Of a stretch of 64,000 nucleotides of DNA, positions 22,055-32,239 are shown piece by piece. Location of the stretch: contig OX442415.1 of assembly GCA_949361645.1 (NCBI GenBank), forward strand, positions 3,636,148 through 3,700,147, read 5' to 3'. Both the position numbers and the translations under genes were made by a program. The stretch comes from Spongilla lacustris. Lineage: Eukaryota; Porifera; Demospongiae; Spongillida; Spongillidae. The notes beneath the pieces are model-generated. The model had not been told where the DNA came from, searched no databases, and was given only the letters and a program-made list of their open reading frames with translations. Numbering within the stretch: position 1 is the first letter of the stretch; each line of letters starts with the position of its first letter.

Positions 22055-23698
22055 ATGGCACAGTGCTCGAAAACACCAAGACGGTTTCTCAGTGGGAATG
22101 ATAAACAGAAAGTGTTGAGTGAACTAAAAGCAGGTAAACCTCCTTTGGATGTTGCAGCTGAATTTGGGATCAGCAAAACCCAAGTGTATAGCATTCGCAA
22201 AAAAAAGTGCGCATCAATTGGCAAAATGCTGGTACCGTTATGCGCCAAGGTTGCATCTAGCAGAGCAAAACATCCCGCAATAGACAGGGCAGTATACGAA
22301 TGGTTTCGTTCCATTCGGACCCTTACTGGTGCTAGAAAACCGTTGCCTGTTTCACGATCTATGATTAAAGCCCGAGCATTATTTGAAGCGAAGCGTCAAG
22401 GTGTTATTGACTTTCGTGCGTCAGATGGTTGGTTTTACAATTGGAGGTGGCGATGTAATGTTTCAAAGTGCACTCGACTCCATGGGGAAGCGGCAGACGT
22501 AGACTTAGATGCAGCTGAACGAGAGATGCATGTACTTAGGAACGCACTCGCCAGCTATCCTGCTTCTAATGTGTTCAACATGGACGAGGCTGGCCTGTTT
22601 TACAGAGCCATCCCTAATCGTAGTTACCTAGCTGCAGATGAAGGTGATAGCCGTCAAGTTGGTCGTGGCCGCAAAGCAATGAAGGCCAAAGAGCGTGTAA
22701 CTATTATTCTATGTGTGAACGCCACAGGTAGTTGTAAAATGACCCCTGTAGTGATTGGTTCTGCCAAGAATCCACGTTGTTTTAAACGGAATCCTCCTAG
22801 TCTTCCATATTACCATCAGCTAAATGCATGGAATGACACTATCAACTATAACAAGTGGTGGGATAATGTTTTTTTGCCTGCTGTACGCAACACTACACAA
22901 GGTCCTGTGGCACTCGTAGTGGATGGGTTTTCAGGCCACGATGACAGTTGTAAAGATCCCCTGGGACAGGTCAAGGTTTTCAAATTCCCACCCAATGTTA
23001 CATCTATTTATCAACCTCTTGACCAGGGTGTTATTGCTGCTCTGAAGGTCGGTTATAAGAGCAGGCTTTTGGGGAGGTTGCTTGAAACTGCAGATAGATA
23101 TGATGAATTGCAAGTCCTGGCTAAGCACCTTCCTGCTGGTCATGCTGGGCTTCAGTATGGGTGCCAGCCTCATGTGGGAGATGCTATCATGTTATTGAAG
23201 GAAGCCTGGGACAGCATCTCTCCTTCAACAATAGCTGCATGCTGGGTGCACTCAAAGTGTCTTTCAGTCACTGACACTGCTCAGATAGCAAGTGAATGTC
23301 GTACCTACAACAGTAAACTAGTACCCATGACAATTGAGGCAATGTGCGACAAGCTTTCCAGTTTAACACTTCGTAGCCCATCAGTAGTGAACATGTTGGC
23401 TACCATGGATCTTGCTGTTCTTGCTAATGCGGTGCAAAAGGTGCATGATAAAGCCACAGCAATCCTTTCTGAGTGGTTGCACTTAGAAGAGATGGGCTTC
23501 ATAGATGTCAATGATGAGGGTGAGGATTCTGATGAGTGCCAGGATGCAGTTGATAGGGTTAAGCTGCTCAACGATGCATTACTATTGCTGCAGCAGCTTC
23601 ATTCAGTGGGAGCAAAACTGGACGATCGTTTCATGTTGGATGCATCTCGAGATTTGTGCTTGCACATACGTTCCAAGGAAATCCCTTCTGCTAATTAA
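22055..23698 (+). CDS. Pogo/Tigger-like (CENP-B/DDE1-type) transposase
   Basis: A 547-residue protein in one exon, intact. Residues about 8-52 form a psq/CENP-B-type helix-turn-helix (LDVAAEFGISKTQVYSIRKK). About 70-150 form a second CENP-B-like DNA-binding domain (IDRAVYEWF, SDGWFYNWRWR). The catalytic domain follows, with D177 in FNMDEAGLF, D290 in LVVDGFSGH and D323 in FPPNVTSIYQPLDQGVI. This is a DDD triad with 32 residues between the last two, as in pogo-like enzymes. The acidic C-terminal part (DVNDEGEDSDECQD) is typical. It cuts and pastes DNA at TA sites, which fits the TA flanks of the surrounding element. The ATG at 22055 is the first in frame and gives the expected HTH at the N-terminus. 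The second-Asp motif GFSGH differs from the common NAPSH. Confidence 0.95.
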   Translation: MAQCSKTPRRFLSGNDKQKVLSELKAGKPPLDVAAEFGISKTQVYSIRKKKCASIGKMLVPLCAKVASSRAKHPAIDRAVYEWFRSIRTLTGARKPLPVSRSMIKARALFEAKRQGVIDFRASDGWFYNWRWRCNVSKCTRLHGEAADVDLDAAEREMHVLRNALASYPASNVFNMDEAGLFYRAIPNRSYLAADEGDSRQVGRGRKAMKAKERVTIILCVNATGSCKMTPVVIGSAKNPRCFKRNPPSLPYYHQLNAWNDTINYNKWWDNVFLPAVRNTTQGPVALVVDGFSGHDDSCKDPLGQVKVFKFPPNVTSIYQPLDQGVIAALKVGYKSRLLGRLLETADRYDELQVLAKHLPAGHAGLQYGCQPHVGDAIMLLKEAWDSISPSTIAACWVHSKCLSVTDTAQIASECRTYNSKLVPMTIEAMCDKLSSLTLRSPSVVNMLATMDLAVLANAVQKVHDKATAILSEWLHLEEMGFIDVNDEGEDSDECQDAVDRVKLLNDALLLLQQLHSVGAKLDDRFMLDASRDLCLHIRSKEIPSAN

Positions 23699-24069
23699 CT
23701 CCTGTGTATATATAGTACATTGCTCCGTTCTGTATTACTCTTGTGTTATGCCATGTGTAATTCATAGTAGGCTGCAATTTTGCATTACATGTAATCGACT
23801 TGCACTCATAATCAATAATTTTCATTGCCCTTGAAGGTATGTTAAAATGCCTATGGACACGATGTCAGATCATTATCTAGACTTATTTGGCCACATGCAG
23901 TACCAGTAAGGGCAGACTGTCAGCATACAAAATAGTGTTGGAGCTATATGTACTTGTTGTTATTTTTACAGTTGCACGGTCTGCTTATTGCTATTAATAG
24001 TAGCTAATACAATGCACATGGCTGCTCTATCAAGTATACAAATGCTTTATTTAAGGTTAGGCCTGTAGC

Positions 24070-25598
24070 ACTGCTTTAGTTACCCTATTTCATGCGCACT
24101 TTCAGCCTTATACTCTGACGTCTATGTTTCATGGGTGTTCTATTTATCATGGCGGCATTCCACGTGCAGTTTACATATTTGTATGATTACGAGTTCCATG
24201 CATCTGAAAATCTTCCTGCTGGGTCAGGTCGTCATGGGTTTGGGCACATGCAGTACGAGAAGATGGATCTAAAATGGAAGGTAAGCATGGTTCAGATGTG
24301 CTAGCCTGTTTTTACCCAATCCACCTGCCATGCATGCACAACTGTTACACAATGAGCCAGTGGTAAATTTCATTCTCTCTCTGATGTGAATACCTTATCA
24401 CATGGTGCTGCCAAGCATCCTCTAAAATGTAGGTGTGTGTGCTCTGCACTTTGCTCACTTACCACCATCTTTTTAGTAGTCACACAGCCTGACAGACAGT
24501 ACCTGAGCAAGTTAGTGTAGATGGTTGTTTTCTGAATTCAATGAGGTTTGGTAAGGTGATTTTTCAAAGCAAACTGTAAAAATATTGAACTGTATTACAG
24601 GTGTACAATGTCGCACAGTGAAGTCAAAAGTCTGAACTAAACTAACTGGCTCAAGTAATACAAATTTCATTGAAGAGGTAACCGGCACGTTTTACGGGCA
24701 CAAGCATGTTTATATAACCAATGTGTGAAGCTTAAACTGGCGGGGTTCTCCACACCACAAGGGGGTAAGAGCATGGTTACAGCCAGATGTTTATCATGCG
24801 TACAATATATTTTTCTGCACAAGGCTAAATGCATGTGTATGTACCATTTACTGTTTTAGATTTGGTGTACACGTACGCGTATAACTAACTACATGCACAA
24901 GTGTGTATGGTTCCTACACATACAAAGAAGCAGCATTACATGTAGCTTAGATCCCCGTGGCAGCCTGCCTGACTTGATCGTACTCCACAGACATTTGTCC
25001 GCAACGTCCATCTGCCTCAATGAGCCAGTGACCTGAACGCAATTGATCTGTGTTCTCCGTATGAATGGTTGGCAAAGCTGTCCTAAATAGAAAGCATTAT
25101 CAGGTGTCCCATTTTTGACATGTAATGCTGCAGCTACAATTTGTATGGTACCGTACACATTTGTCATACAACACCACCATATGCATCGACATGTTTGTAC
25201 CTTCATCCTCACATGACAGAGAATTGTGTGCTCATTGACAAAACTAACAGGTTGTGTCCATCCCTCCATCAAGGTAACATAACAAAGCAAGGTTGAAGCT
25301 GTTATTCTGGCTAAGTGCAGGTATTACGTACACCCAGCATAGTACATGTAAAAGAAGGGAAGAAGTTCAGGTAGGCGGGGCACGGAGTAGGAAATGAAAT
25401 GTTTGAAAAGGGGTGGATTACAAAGCGCCGTGTACATAGCAAAGCCACGTATCAACAGTGAATTTCATCTAGAGAGGGGAGAAGTCAACCACAGGTAGGT
25501 TTGCTAAGTACACCAACAGTTTCTTCTGTACCAGGTGAATATAATTATTTTTCCGCTGGAGCGAAGGTGATAATTACCGCTGGAGCGAGCCGGTACTG
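24070..25598 (-). repeat. Right 1,529-bp TIR of the pogo-like element
   Basis: This is the inverted copy of 20197-21725. It ends with ...GCTGGAGCGAGCCGGTACTG followed by the TA target duplication. It carries the mirror 133-codon frame at 24889-25290. Confidence 0.93.
24149..24280 (+). CDS. Candidate first exon inside right TIR
   Basis: This is the mirror of 21515-21646. ATGG at 24149 opens 44 codons with aromatic-rich, globular-looking sequence (residues around HVQFTYLYDYEF and GRHGFGHMQYEK), followed by GTAAGC at 24281. A candidate acceptor is the AG at about 24600 (CTGTATTACAG). No family was recognised. It could be a second element gene, a captured host exon or chance. Confidence 0.4.
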
Positions 25599-25600
25599 TA

Positions 25601-27160
25601 TCATAAAAGTTATGATAGCTGGAAAAAATGCTATAGTAACACCCTGGTGTGTGGCGTTTAATGTATATTTCTAGGTGCACAGTTGAACTGGTGTGTATGG
25701 ACACTGGAGAAAGAAAATAGTGATTAACAGGAATGCCAACATCTCAAGCTTTAATGTATACTCCATACTCCAGTGTAAACCGAAAATACCTTGTGTCAGT
25801 GGCTATCATAATTTCCCACACCACAGGCATCACAATCAGATAACTGCACAGCTGCAATACATGTACGTGTACACAGGTAGACTGATATGGTGTACATGTA
25901 CATAGGTCTAATAATTGCACAATTTTGTTCTCCAGTGACCTTCCTTTAATATTGCACACTGAAGACAGCAAGTTACCCTAAGCTTATAGACACTATTGAC
26001 AACAATCCAAGGCTGTAAAGTCAGTTAACTCAGTGGCTGACCACCCCCAGGTGCAGCTATAAAACAGTGAACCCAATACACTCACAGCCAATAATTGGAC
26101 TCCAAGAGAACTCTAGCCGTAATGCGGGCAATAGATGCTGGAGATCTAAAATCTTGCAAAAGAACAAATGTGCTGAGCTGCTGCATACCAGCATGGGATG
26201 CCTGCACATAAGCACTAATAATTATTATAGGTCACAATACCTATAATGGCATACCTTCTGTACAGCTCCTGTTTGGTATGGCAGTGTCTTGGCTGGGATT
26301 CCAAAAATGCTGCACATTTTTGACAAAACGCTTGCATGCATAAATTAGCCACAATTAAAATGTGCTTACATTTCATTGTAGTTAAATTTCCTTCCTTGAA
26401 CGATGTATAGGATATTTTGACATTTGGTAAAGGCTACATGTGACACAAAAGCCATGAGTGTATGTGTGTGCATATGTAAGTATGAGTATGAATCACACTT
26501 AGATGTGCAACACACATGTATTAACACACATACCAATGACCTTCCAATATCGAAAATGGCCATGCAGGCATGCAAAGCTACAGTGGAGAGAACAACAGCC
26601 ATGCAGACGTATATGTACGTTTCAAAAAAAAAAAAACCAAAAAAAAAAAAAACTTCAGATCAATCGATATTATTATTATCAATAGGCATACATGTACCGG
26701 GTATATGTACTTGTATTTCAGATTACAAGCAATAACCCTGTATAAATATTACAATACATTTTACTCTGCAGACCCTCACCCCGATCATGGTACTCAAGGG
26801 AAGCTTTCACGAAATCCACCATCTCGTCCGATTCTAATCGTTGCACACCCTCCGTCCACGCCTCTGACGAAGGTTGGTAAATGGAATTGCACAGTGCAGT
26901 CGTAGCAGCGGTTGTATTCGGGACCTACCAAGTCGTGGATGAACGTTAGCACGTTAGCCAGGGTAGCCGCTGACAAGAGAAATCAGTTATCGATGATCAT
27001 GCAACATAACAATCCCTGCTTACAATACTAGTAGAAAATCTGCAGCGACATGATTTCGGCTTGACTCAGGATGTGATTTACAGGTACTTTTGACGTTTAA
27101 GCCTTACATCTCGAAGACGTAGTAATATTAATTCAAACGCTGAAATGGAAATGTTCTGGT
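25601..27160. other. No recognised gene
   Basis: Mostly AT-rich non-coding sequence with TACATGTA-type motifs and an A run at 26625-26653. A GC-richer patch at 26770-26980 contains a 60-codon minus-strand frame (MSAATLANVLTFIHDLVGPE) after a good acceptor-like TTTCTCTTGTCAG, but no convincing donor follows. I list it as unresolved. Confidence 0.4.
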
Positions 27161-27398
27161 ATTGGTGGTTAGGTCTAGAATAATATTAGTTACCTATTGC
27201 GGTTGGACCGTTTTTTAAAAGGCGTTTCGTTTAGACGAAACGATATCTGCATATGTACGTGTCGTTTAAACGGTTTTCGAAATCGTTCATCCGATCGTTT
27301 CTACTTAGTTTACACCTCGTTTGTTCTTAGTTCAAACGGTGCGTTTTTCCCCCGTTTTGTTGGGACGAAATGTAACCTTTATCGCGTCCCCTACTGTA

Positions 27399-28149
27399 CA
27401 ATGAAATAGCACGATTTAGGACGATTACAGACGATTACAAAGACGACCTATATGCTACAACAAAATAGCACGCTTTAGTATAATCATATACGAAAGCTTA
27501 TTATCGTTTATGATCCTTACAGGAATAAAAAGATAATTCTTACTCTTGCAGTGCAGCGGCTGTTGCTTGATGTGTGTCAGGGAAGCCAGCCAGTCCTCAG
27601 TAAGGTCCGGAGTGCAACGATTGAGAGACAGTAACCTGTCAACAAGGCTGCATTCAGAAGGTTGAACTAAAGTGTTTTAATACGAACTTGAAGTTATAGT
27701 TATAGTCACGTATTGTTGATATGTGTATGTATATATAAGCATGCACGTATGTTGAAAAGATAGATGAACATGATGAGATTGAGAGTTCTCTGAGGTATTG
27801 GCCTGCATTAATGTATACTGCTGCAGTGTAGTATAGTTTTGGTGGTCTACAGCGTAGGCACGATAGCACGTTACTATACGGTCCTCTACAATGTGGTAGT
27901 CTATTTTTGTAACCTATGTTCATGTACGCAATGACCACAATACGCATCGATTATTCATAAGATACACATGGGTCTATTCGGGCGACAGAAAATTCGGCGA
28001 CAGAAGTGGTTCATCACTTCATTTTTTGACAATGCCTTTTACTTATGAAAAGACTAGTCTTACCTCCAACCGTTGTGCAGGAGGGCCACAATATCGGATC
28101 TTGTACCCGCCCTTCCAAAATAAGTGCCGCGTGGTGATGTAAACACTGC
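27399..28149. other. No recognised gene
   Basis: Spacer between the right inverted end at 27396 and the Ginger-like element. A short acceptor-led open stretch near 27551-27630 (VQRLLLDVCQGSQP) reads like protein but has no partner exon that I can support. Confidence 0.4.
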
Positions 28150-28341
28150 AGGTGTCACAGGCATGTGGGTCCCCCCCCCCCCCCCGCCCCCATTTTGGGT
28201 CCGAGGGGACCCATATGCCTAGGCAACTGAGTCCCCCCGGACCGAGATGCCTAGATGTTCAAAATTAATTATCCCGGACCCAAATGCCTAGGCAGCCTGG
28301 TCCCCCCCCCCCCCCCCCCCCCCCCCTCCGGACCCAGCTGC
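28150..28341. repeat. Left terminal and subterminal repeats of the Ginger-like element
   Basis: Terminal inverted repeat followed by a C run (28171-28185), ATTTTGGGTCC, two TGCCTAGGCA palindromes (about 28218 and 28286) and a second C run (28301-28326). The same modules occur inverted at 33539-33778. Confidence 0.8.
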
Positions 28342-28444
28342 CTGTCAACAAAAACTATATTTATTTGCTTTGTGACAGATATAGTATTACCTGAGCGCAT
28401 GCGCTGAAGAAAGTATCCTAGCAATATGAGCAAGTGTCTTAAAA

Positions 28445-30085
28445 ATGCATCGCAATCGACAGGTCACCTGCGACGAAAACCTGTACAACGTCCAGAACTA
28501 TCTAATGGATGGCTCATATCCTTCCAGTGCTACAGAGGATTCGAAGCGCCTGATTCGCAAAAGGTCTAAGGATTTTGTTATCCGCGAAGGGGTGATGCTG
28601 TACAAAAAGAAGCTAGATTGCGAGAAGATTGTGTTGTTGGATATTACAGATAAAAGGAGAGCCTCTGATGAATGCCATGCTTCGGCAAGTGGTGGTCACC
28701 AAGGAAGAGACCGTACAGAGGGGAAAATGAAAACCTACTACTGGCCAAATATGTCGATCGATACTCGCCTATGGGTTAGTTCATTTATAAGGCTGATTGA
28801 TGTACAAGATTATCATTATTCTGATTTTTTAAAATAATAAATGTAATTCTCGGTGGCAGATATCAGAATGTGATTCTTGCCAAAGAATAAACCCACCAAT
28901 TAAAAGCCCTAGTTTGGATTTGCAGCCAAATCCTGTGACTGGGTTAAGGAACTTATGGGGGGTTGATATCATAGGACCACTACACCTAACAACGTGTGGA
29001 GACCGCTACATTGTTGTAGCAACTGACTATTTCTCAAAGTGGCCTGAAGCATGTGCAATGCCAAACAAGAATGCCACCAGTGTTGCAAATTTTTTGTACT
29101 CCTTGTACTGCCGCTATATAACCCATTGGATTGTGGATGATATGCTGATGTAATCCTGTGGTCCATTTTGAATGTTTTGCATAGAACATCAACAATCTAC
29201 ATGTCATTGAAAAATATCCAGCCATGAATATATGTATTTGTTTGAATTTGTACCTGGTTAACGAATTCCCGTCCTTGTTCAGTAATAATATCACCAGCCC
29301 CATAGAAAGGATGAATCAGAGTATAATCTACTATTCATCTTATACACATGCATGTACCACAGATCATTGCAGAAAGTTGTTGATGACCAATGTGATAAAT
29401 GGGATCAGGCTTTAGAATCTGTCTTATTTGCAATTCGTACATCAGTCCAGGCGTCTAGCAAATATTCACCTTATGAAGTTGCATTTGGAAGAAAAGTCAC
29501 CTTTCCTCATGAACATGTAATGCAACTTCACAGGATACAAGCAACTACAAAAAAAACAGGGCTAAGTTGACAAGAAAGGTAAAAGTTTTTATTTGCATTT
29601 CTGACTAATTGTATACACTTTTAATCATGGCAGGCTAAAGAAAACATCACAATTGCACAGACAAAACAAGTTGTTTTGCATAGGAAACGTCATGCAACCG
29701 GTAAGACAGCATCCACTATAAAAGTTGGGGATCTTGTACTTTTAAGAAACAGGAGGCAGGCTGGCAGAAAAGAAAAAAAATAAGTTAGATAGAAGATATC
29801 TGGGGCCATATACGGTTGAAACAATATCAGCAAAGGGACAGGTTTTTTTTTTTTTCATAAGCCATAAGATATTGTTCTCTACATATAAAGGTGACCCTTA
29901 AAAAAAAGAAAGGATGTATTCTTAAAGTGAAGCAATCAATCAGAAACATCAAGATATACAAAGCTACCACATCCAATTCCAGCTCCATGGACCCAGAAAG
30001 TAAACTGATATCCATATTACATAATGAAGCAACAAAGTTTACTAGTGCATGTGGGGTAATTGGTTCTACCCTAAGCATGAAAATA
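28445..30085 (+). pseudogene. Ginger-type integrase, broken
   Basis: Exon 1 (28445-28774) has the zinc-binding start ECHASASGGHQGRDRT and TYYWPNM. Exon 2 (from about 28859) continues with SECDSCQ, completing an H2C2 finger, then NLWGVDIIGPL with the first catalytic Asp and ATDYFSKWPEACAMPNKNAT. The core is then interrupted by an inverted segment (29115-29301). Plus-strand reading resumes with IERMNQ and KWDQALESVLFAIRTSVQ, KYSPYEVAFGRK (to about 29570). After a short intron come KVGDLVLLRNRRQAGRK and RRYLGPYTVETISAKGQ, a GPY/F domain, with a frameshift in the A run at 29767-29779 between them. Further exon-like pieces run to about 30085 and 30175-30390. The inversion and frameshifts exclude a working enzyme. 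Confidence 0.8.
29115..29301 (-). other. In-place inversion inside the integrase core
   Basis: On the minus strand this segment reads GDIITEQGREFVNQ, a good donor GTACAA, an intron of about 57 bases ending in ATGTAG, then IVDVLCKTFKMDHRITSAYH and PQSNGL. These are exactly the integrase parts missing between the plus-strand SLYCR (ending 29114) and IERMNQ (from 29302). Both junctions would be close to frame if the segment were in normal orientation. A few bases of TATA/ATA at one edge leave the exact breakpoint open. The second catalytic position reads Glu (TEQG) where Asp is usual. Confidence 0.85.
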
Positions 30086-30469
30086 TAGACATAAACAATG
30101 TGCGTCTCCCTAGTTGATTTGGCAGCCAGAAATCATTACATCTCTTTCCTTTTCCCTGTACAGGGATTTCTGCTTTGACAGATGGTATGGAAGTAGACAA
30201 GGGAGGATCCACAAGTGATACAAGAAGTTCTAAATTGACAGATGGTTTGGAAGTAGAAAATGGAAAAGGAGGCCCCACTGGTGATACAGGAAGTTCTGAT
30301 TTGAGAAGCAGAAAAGGGAAAAGCAAGCTGCACAGGAAGTTCTGGTTCTCACAACGAAAAAGGTGGATGGTCTTACCACACTACTGAGTCTCAAGATCTA
30401 AGTTAGTATTTTTAAAAAGAAATATATGGTACATGTATAGTATATGCAATTGTAAAAGGGAAAGAGCTG

Positions 30470-31122
30470 CGTTCACCTACATTGTACCAGCTGACGAATG
30501 AGCCTCATAGTGGCAATGAGACTGAAAGACGTACCATTATGCTGCAAAACATTGAACATTATGGCCTGAAACTACGATGCAATGTCCTTGGAGATGGAAA
30601 CTGTCTTTTTTCTGCTGTTTGTGACCAACTGGTTCGGTTGAAAATCACACGAAAACGACACAATGTATTACGGAAGGAAGTGGTTGAGTTCATGGCCCAT
30701 AATCCTTACACTGTAAGTTAACTTCTTGCTGTGTACAAATAAGTTCATATCATTGCCTATTTAAACTACTGTAGTCAGATGGAACACATTTGTCACATTT
30801 CATTACTACATCATCATGGAAAGACTACTTAACTGAAATGTCACAGCCTGGGATGTGGGGAAATCACCCTGAGCTGCAAGTTGTTGCTTCAATGATGCGT
30901 GTTGTTATATGTGTCATTACTGACACTAGCAATCCAGACAGTTGTATTATTTGGTTGTATCCATATGAGTCTAGTGATGGACCTATATTATTGCTTGGAT
31001 GTCAAGTGGGGCACCATTATTTCAGTCTAGCACCTATTGATCTGCAGAGCACAGTTATGAAGGCTCCGTGTAGAAATAGCACTCAGAGCTTAGGTAATAA
31101 TTCAGGTATGAGTGTAATTTAA
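30470..31122 (+). CDS. OTU-type cysteine protease domain of the Ginger-like element
   Basis: Two exons. The first (to about 30714) contains VLGDGNCLFSAVCDQL, the OTU catalytic Asp-Gly-Asn-Cys block. An intron of roughly 58 bases follows (TAAGTT ... CTACTGTAG). The second contains SDGTHLSHF-like sequence, WKDYLTEMSQPGMWGNHPEL and LGCQVGHHYFSLAPI, whose His fits the catalytic His of OTU enzymes. OTU proteases cleave ubiquitin chains. In a transposon the role is unknown; processing of a polyprotein or removal of ubiquitin from the transposition complex are possibilities. The frame is intact over the domain. Whether it is translated alone or fused to the integrase cannot be told. Confidence 0.75.
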
Positions 31123-31218
31123 CGCACAACGTTATTAATTTCATGTACACGTATAGTGAGAGCATCATTAGATGAATACAAATTAAATATGACACACAAA
31201 TGTTTTGTATCTTATTCA

Positions 31219-32145
31219 GAATGATAAAGGATACTCAAGGAAGACATTGTGTTACAACAAATGAGTTTAAAGATGTATTGCAGGGATCGCAAATAGGAGA
31301 TGGAGTTAAGCAATACTGTTTAACACTACAGTTACTTGACTGAGTTCACCTTTTAGGTAATCAACTATTTCTTCCATGTGCTTGAGAGTAACCATTCAGC
31401 AGTATGCTAAATAGTGTATTATAGCTGCATCATCAATCTTCTTTTAAATAGCAGGCCCGGGCTTTTGGAAGCCAGATAAAGTGCCTTAGTTCGGTTGTCT
31501 TCATGCACAATGTTGTCAAGAGATAAGTACACATCGCCATTCAAGGTACATGCAGATAAAAGTCATTAAACTGAAATCTTCTGTATGAAATTGTTTGCAG
31601 AACAAAGGAATGTTTGATTTAAAGATTGTTTTTTTGCCCTGCCATATCCCTGGACACAGGTTTCTTGTGGTTATTATAGCATAACATTCAAATTTGATGT
31701 TATAGCTTCATATTGACATATTCATGTATACATGTACATGTAGGTGATTGATACATCAAAGCAGGCAGTCTTCGTGTATGATTCATTTTATGACACCATT
31801 CAAGGGAATGCTACAGCTCTTATAAGGTGCAGTCATATATAATGATTTTCATGTAATAATAATTATGTATATTAAAGCAATTTTATAAGGCAAGAGTATT
31901 TCAATCAGTACTCTGAAAGTGTGGATATGGCGAAATGGCAATTTGAAAAGTTCACCGTAAGCTGTGTGTTCAATTAATGTGTATTTTGTGGCTAATGTTA
32001 GGACCCAAAACTGCAACAGAGGGGTTCCTCAGACTGTGGAGAACTAACTGCATGTACATAGAACATATAACTGAATTGGTTTCAATTTTAGTTTGCAGAC
32101 TGCATAGCAAATAATCAAACACTGTCTTTTGAAGTAAGTTTCCGA
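31219..32145 (+). pseudogene. Ulp1-like (C48) cysteine protease region, short exons
   Basis: Pieces in order: EFKDVLQGSQIGDGV (about 31262-31310), KIVFLPCHIPGHRFLVVII with the candidate catalytic His (about 31624-31675), VIDTSKQAVFVYDSFYDT with the Asp (about 31742-31800), QEYFNQYSES with AKWQFEKF (about 31892-31950), and DPKLQQRGSSDCG with the Gln and Cys of the active site (about 32002-32040). Then comes FADCIANNQTLSFE (about 32095-32133). His, Asp, Gln and Cys in this order are the signature of SUMO proteases of the Ulp1 family. Several junctions are poor and HR replaces the usual HW, so the gene is likely degraded, though short introns may explain part of the gaps. Confidence 0.6.
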
Positions 32146-32239
32146 AAACTTGATTAGCATTATTAATTTATACAAGCCTACAGACATCAAGCGCAGCAAT
32201 GCGCTCATTATTAGCTGAAGCACTCGTTGAAAGGTGATT

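Larger units (their letters stand above)
20197..25598 (+). mobile_element. Complete pogo-like transposon with 1.5-kb inverted repeats
   Basis: The ends are CAGTACCGGCTCGCTCCAGC and its complement, flanked by TA at 20195-20196 and 25599-25600. The TIRs are 20197-21725 and 24070-25598, both 1,529 bp, apparently without internal indels: mirrored coordinates match everywhere I checked, and I noted only a handful of single-base differences. An uninterrupted transposase gene lies in the centre. Intact ORF, near-identical arms and intact TA duplication suggest a recent insertion. TIRs of this length are unusual for pogo-type elements, which commonly have short ends. Confidence 0.93.
12460..27396. 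mobile_element. 14.9-kb interval bounded by TA-flanked inverted ends
   Basis: CAGTAGGGGACGCGATAAAG at 12460 returns as its exact complement ending at 27396. The match runs about 30 bases with one mismatch. Both ends are followed outward by TA (12458-12459 and 27397-27398), the target duplication of Tc1/mariner-pogo elements. Next to each end lie palindromic subterminal motifs of the CGTTTAAACG / GTTTCGTTTAGACGAAAC kind (12640-12655 and 27228-27280). A Tc1-like transposase remnant sits near the left end. It is either one Tc1-like element swollen by nested insertions or two solo ends of the same family. I favour the first because of orientation and TA flanks, but cannot prove it. Confidence 0.6.

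Noticed and set aside
20505..25290. Identical 133-codon frames in both pogo TIRs (20505-20906 plus, 24889-25290 minus)
   Set aside because: Identity is explained by the inverted repeats. Composition is poor and no start or splice context supports translation.
20197..25598. LTR retrotransposon reading of the long repeats
   Set aside because: The repeats are inverted, not direct, and the enclosed enzyme is a pogo-like transposase with TA target duplication.
26794..26976. 60-codon minus-strand frame MSAATLANV...
   Set aside because: It has a good acceptor-like site and composition but no donor in phase before its stop, and no known family. Left as unresolved inside the spacer entry.
28969..29303. 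Separate minus-strand genes in the integrase region
   Set aside because: They are not genes of their own: the meaningful part is the inverted segment of the integrase, and the rest is antisense shadow.
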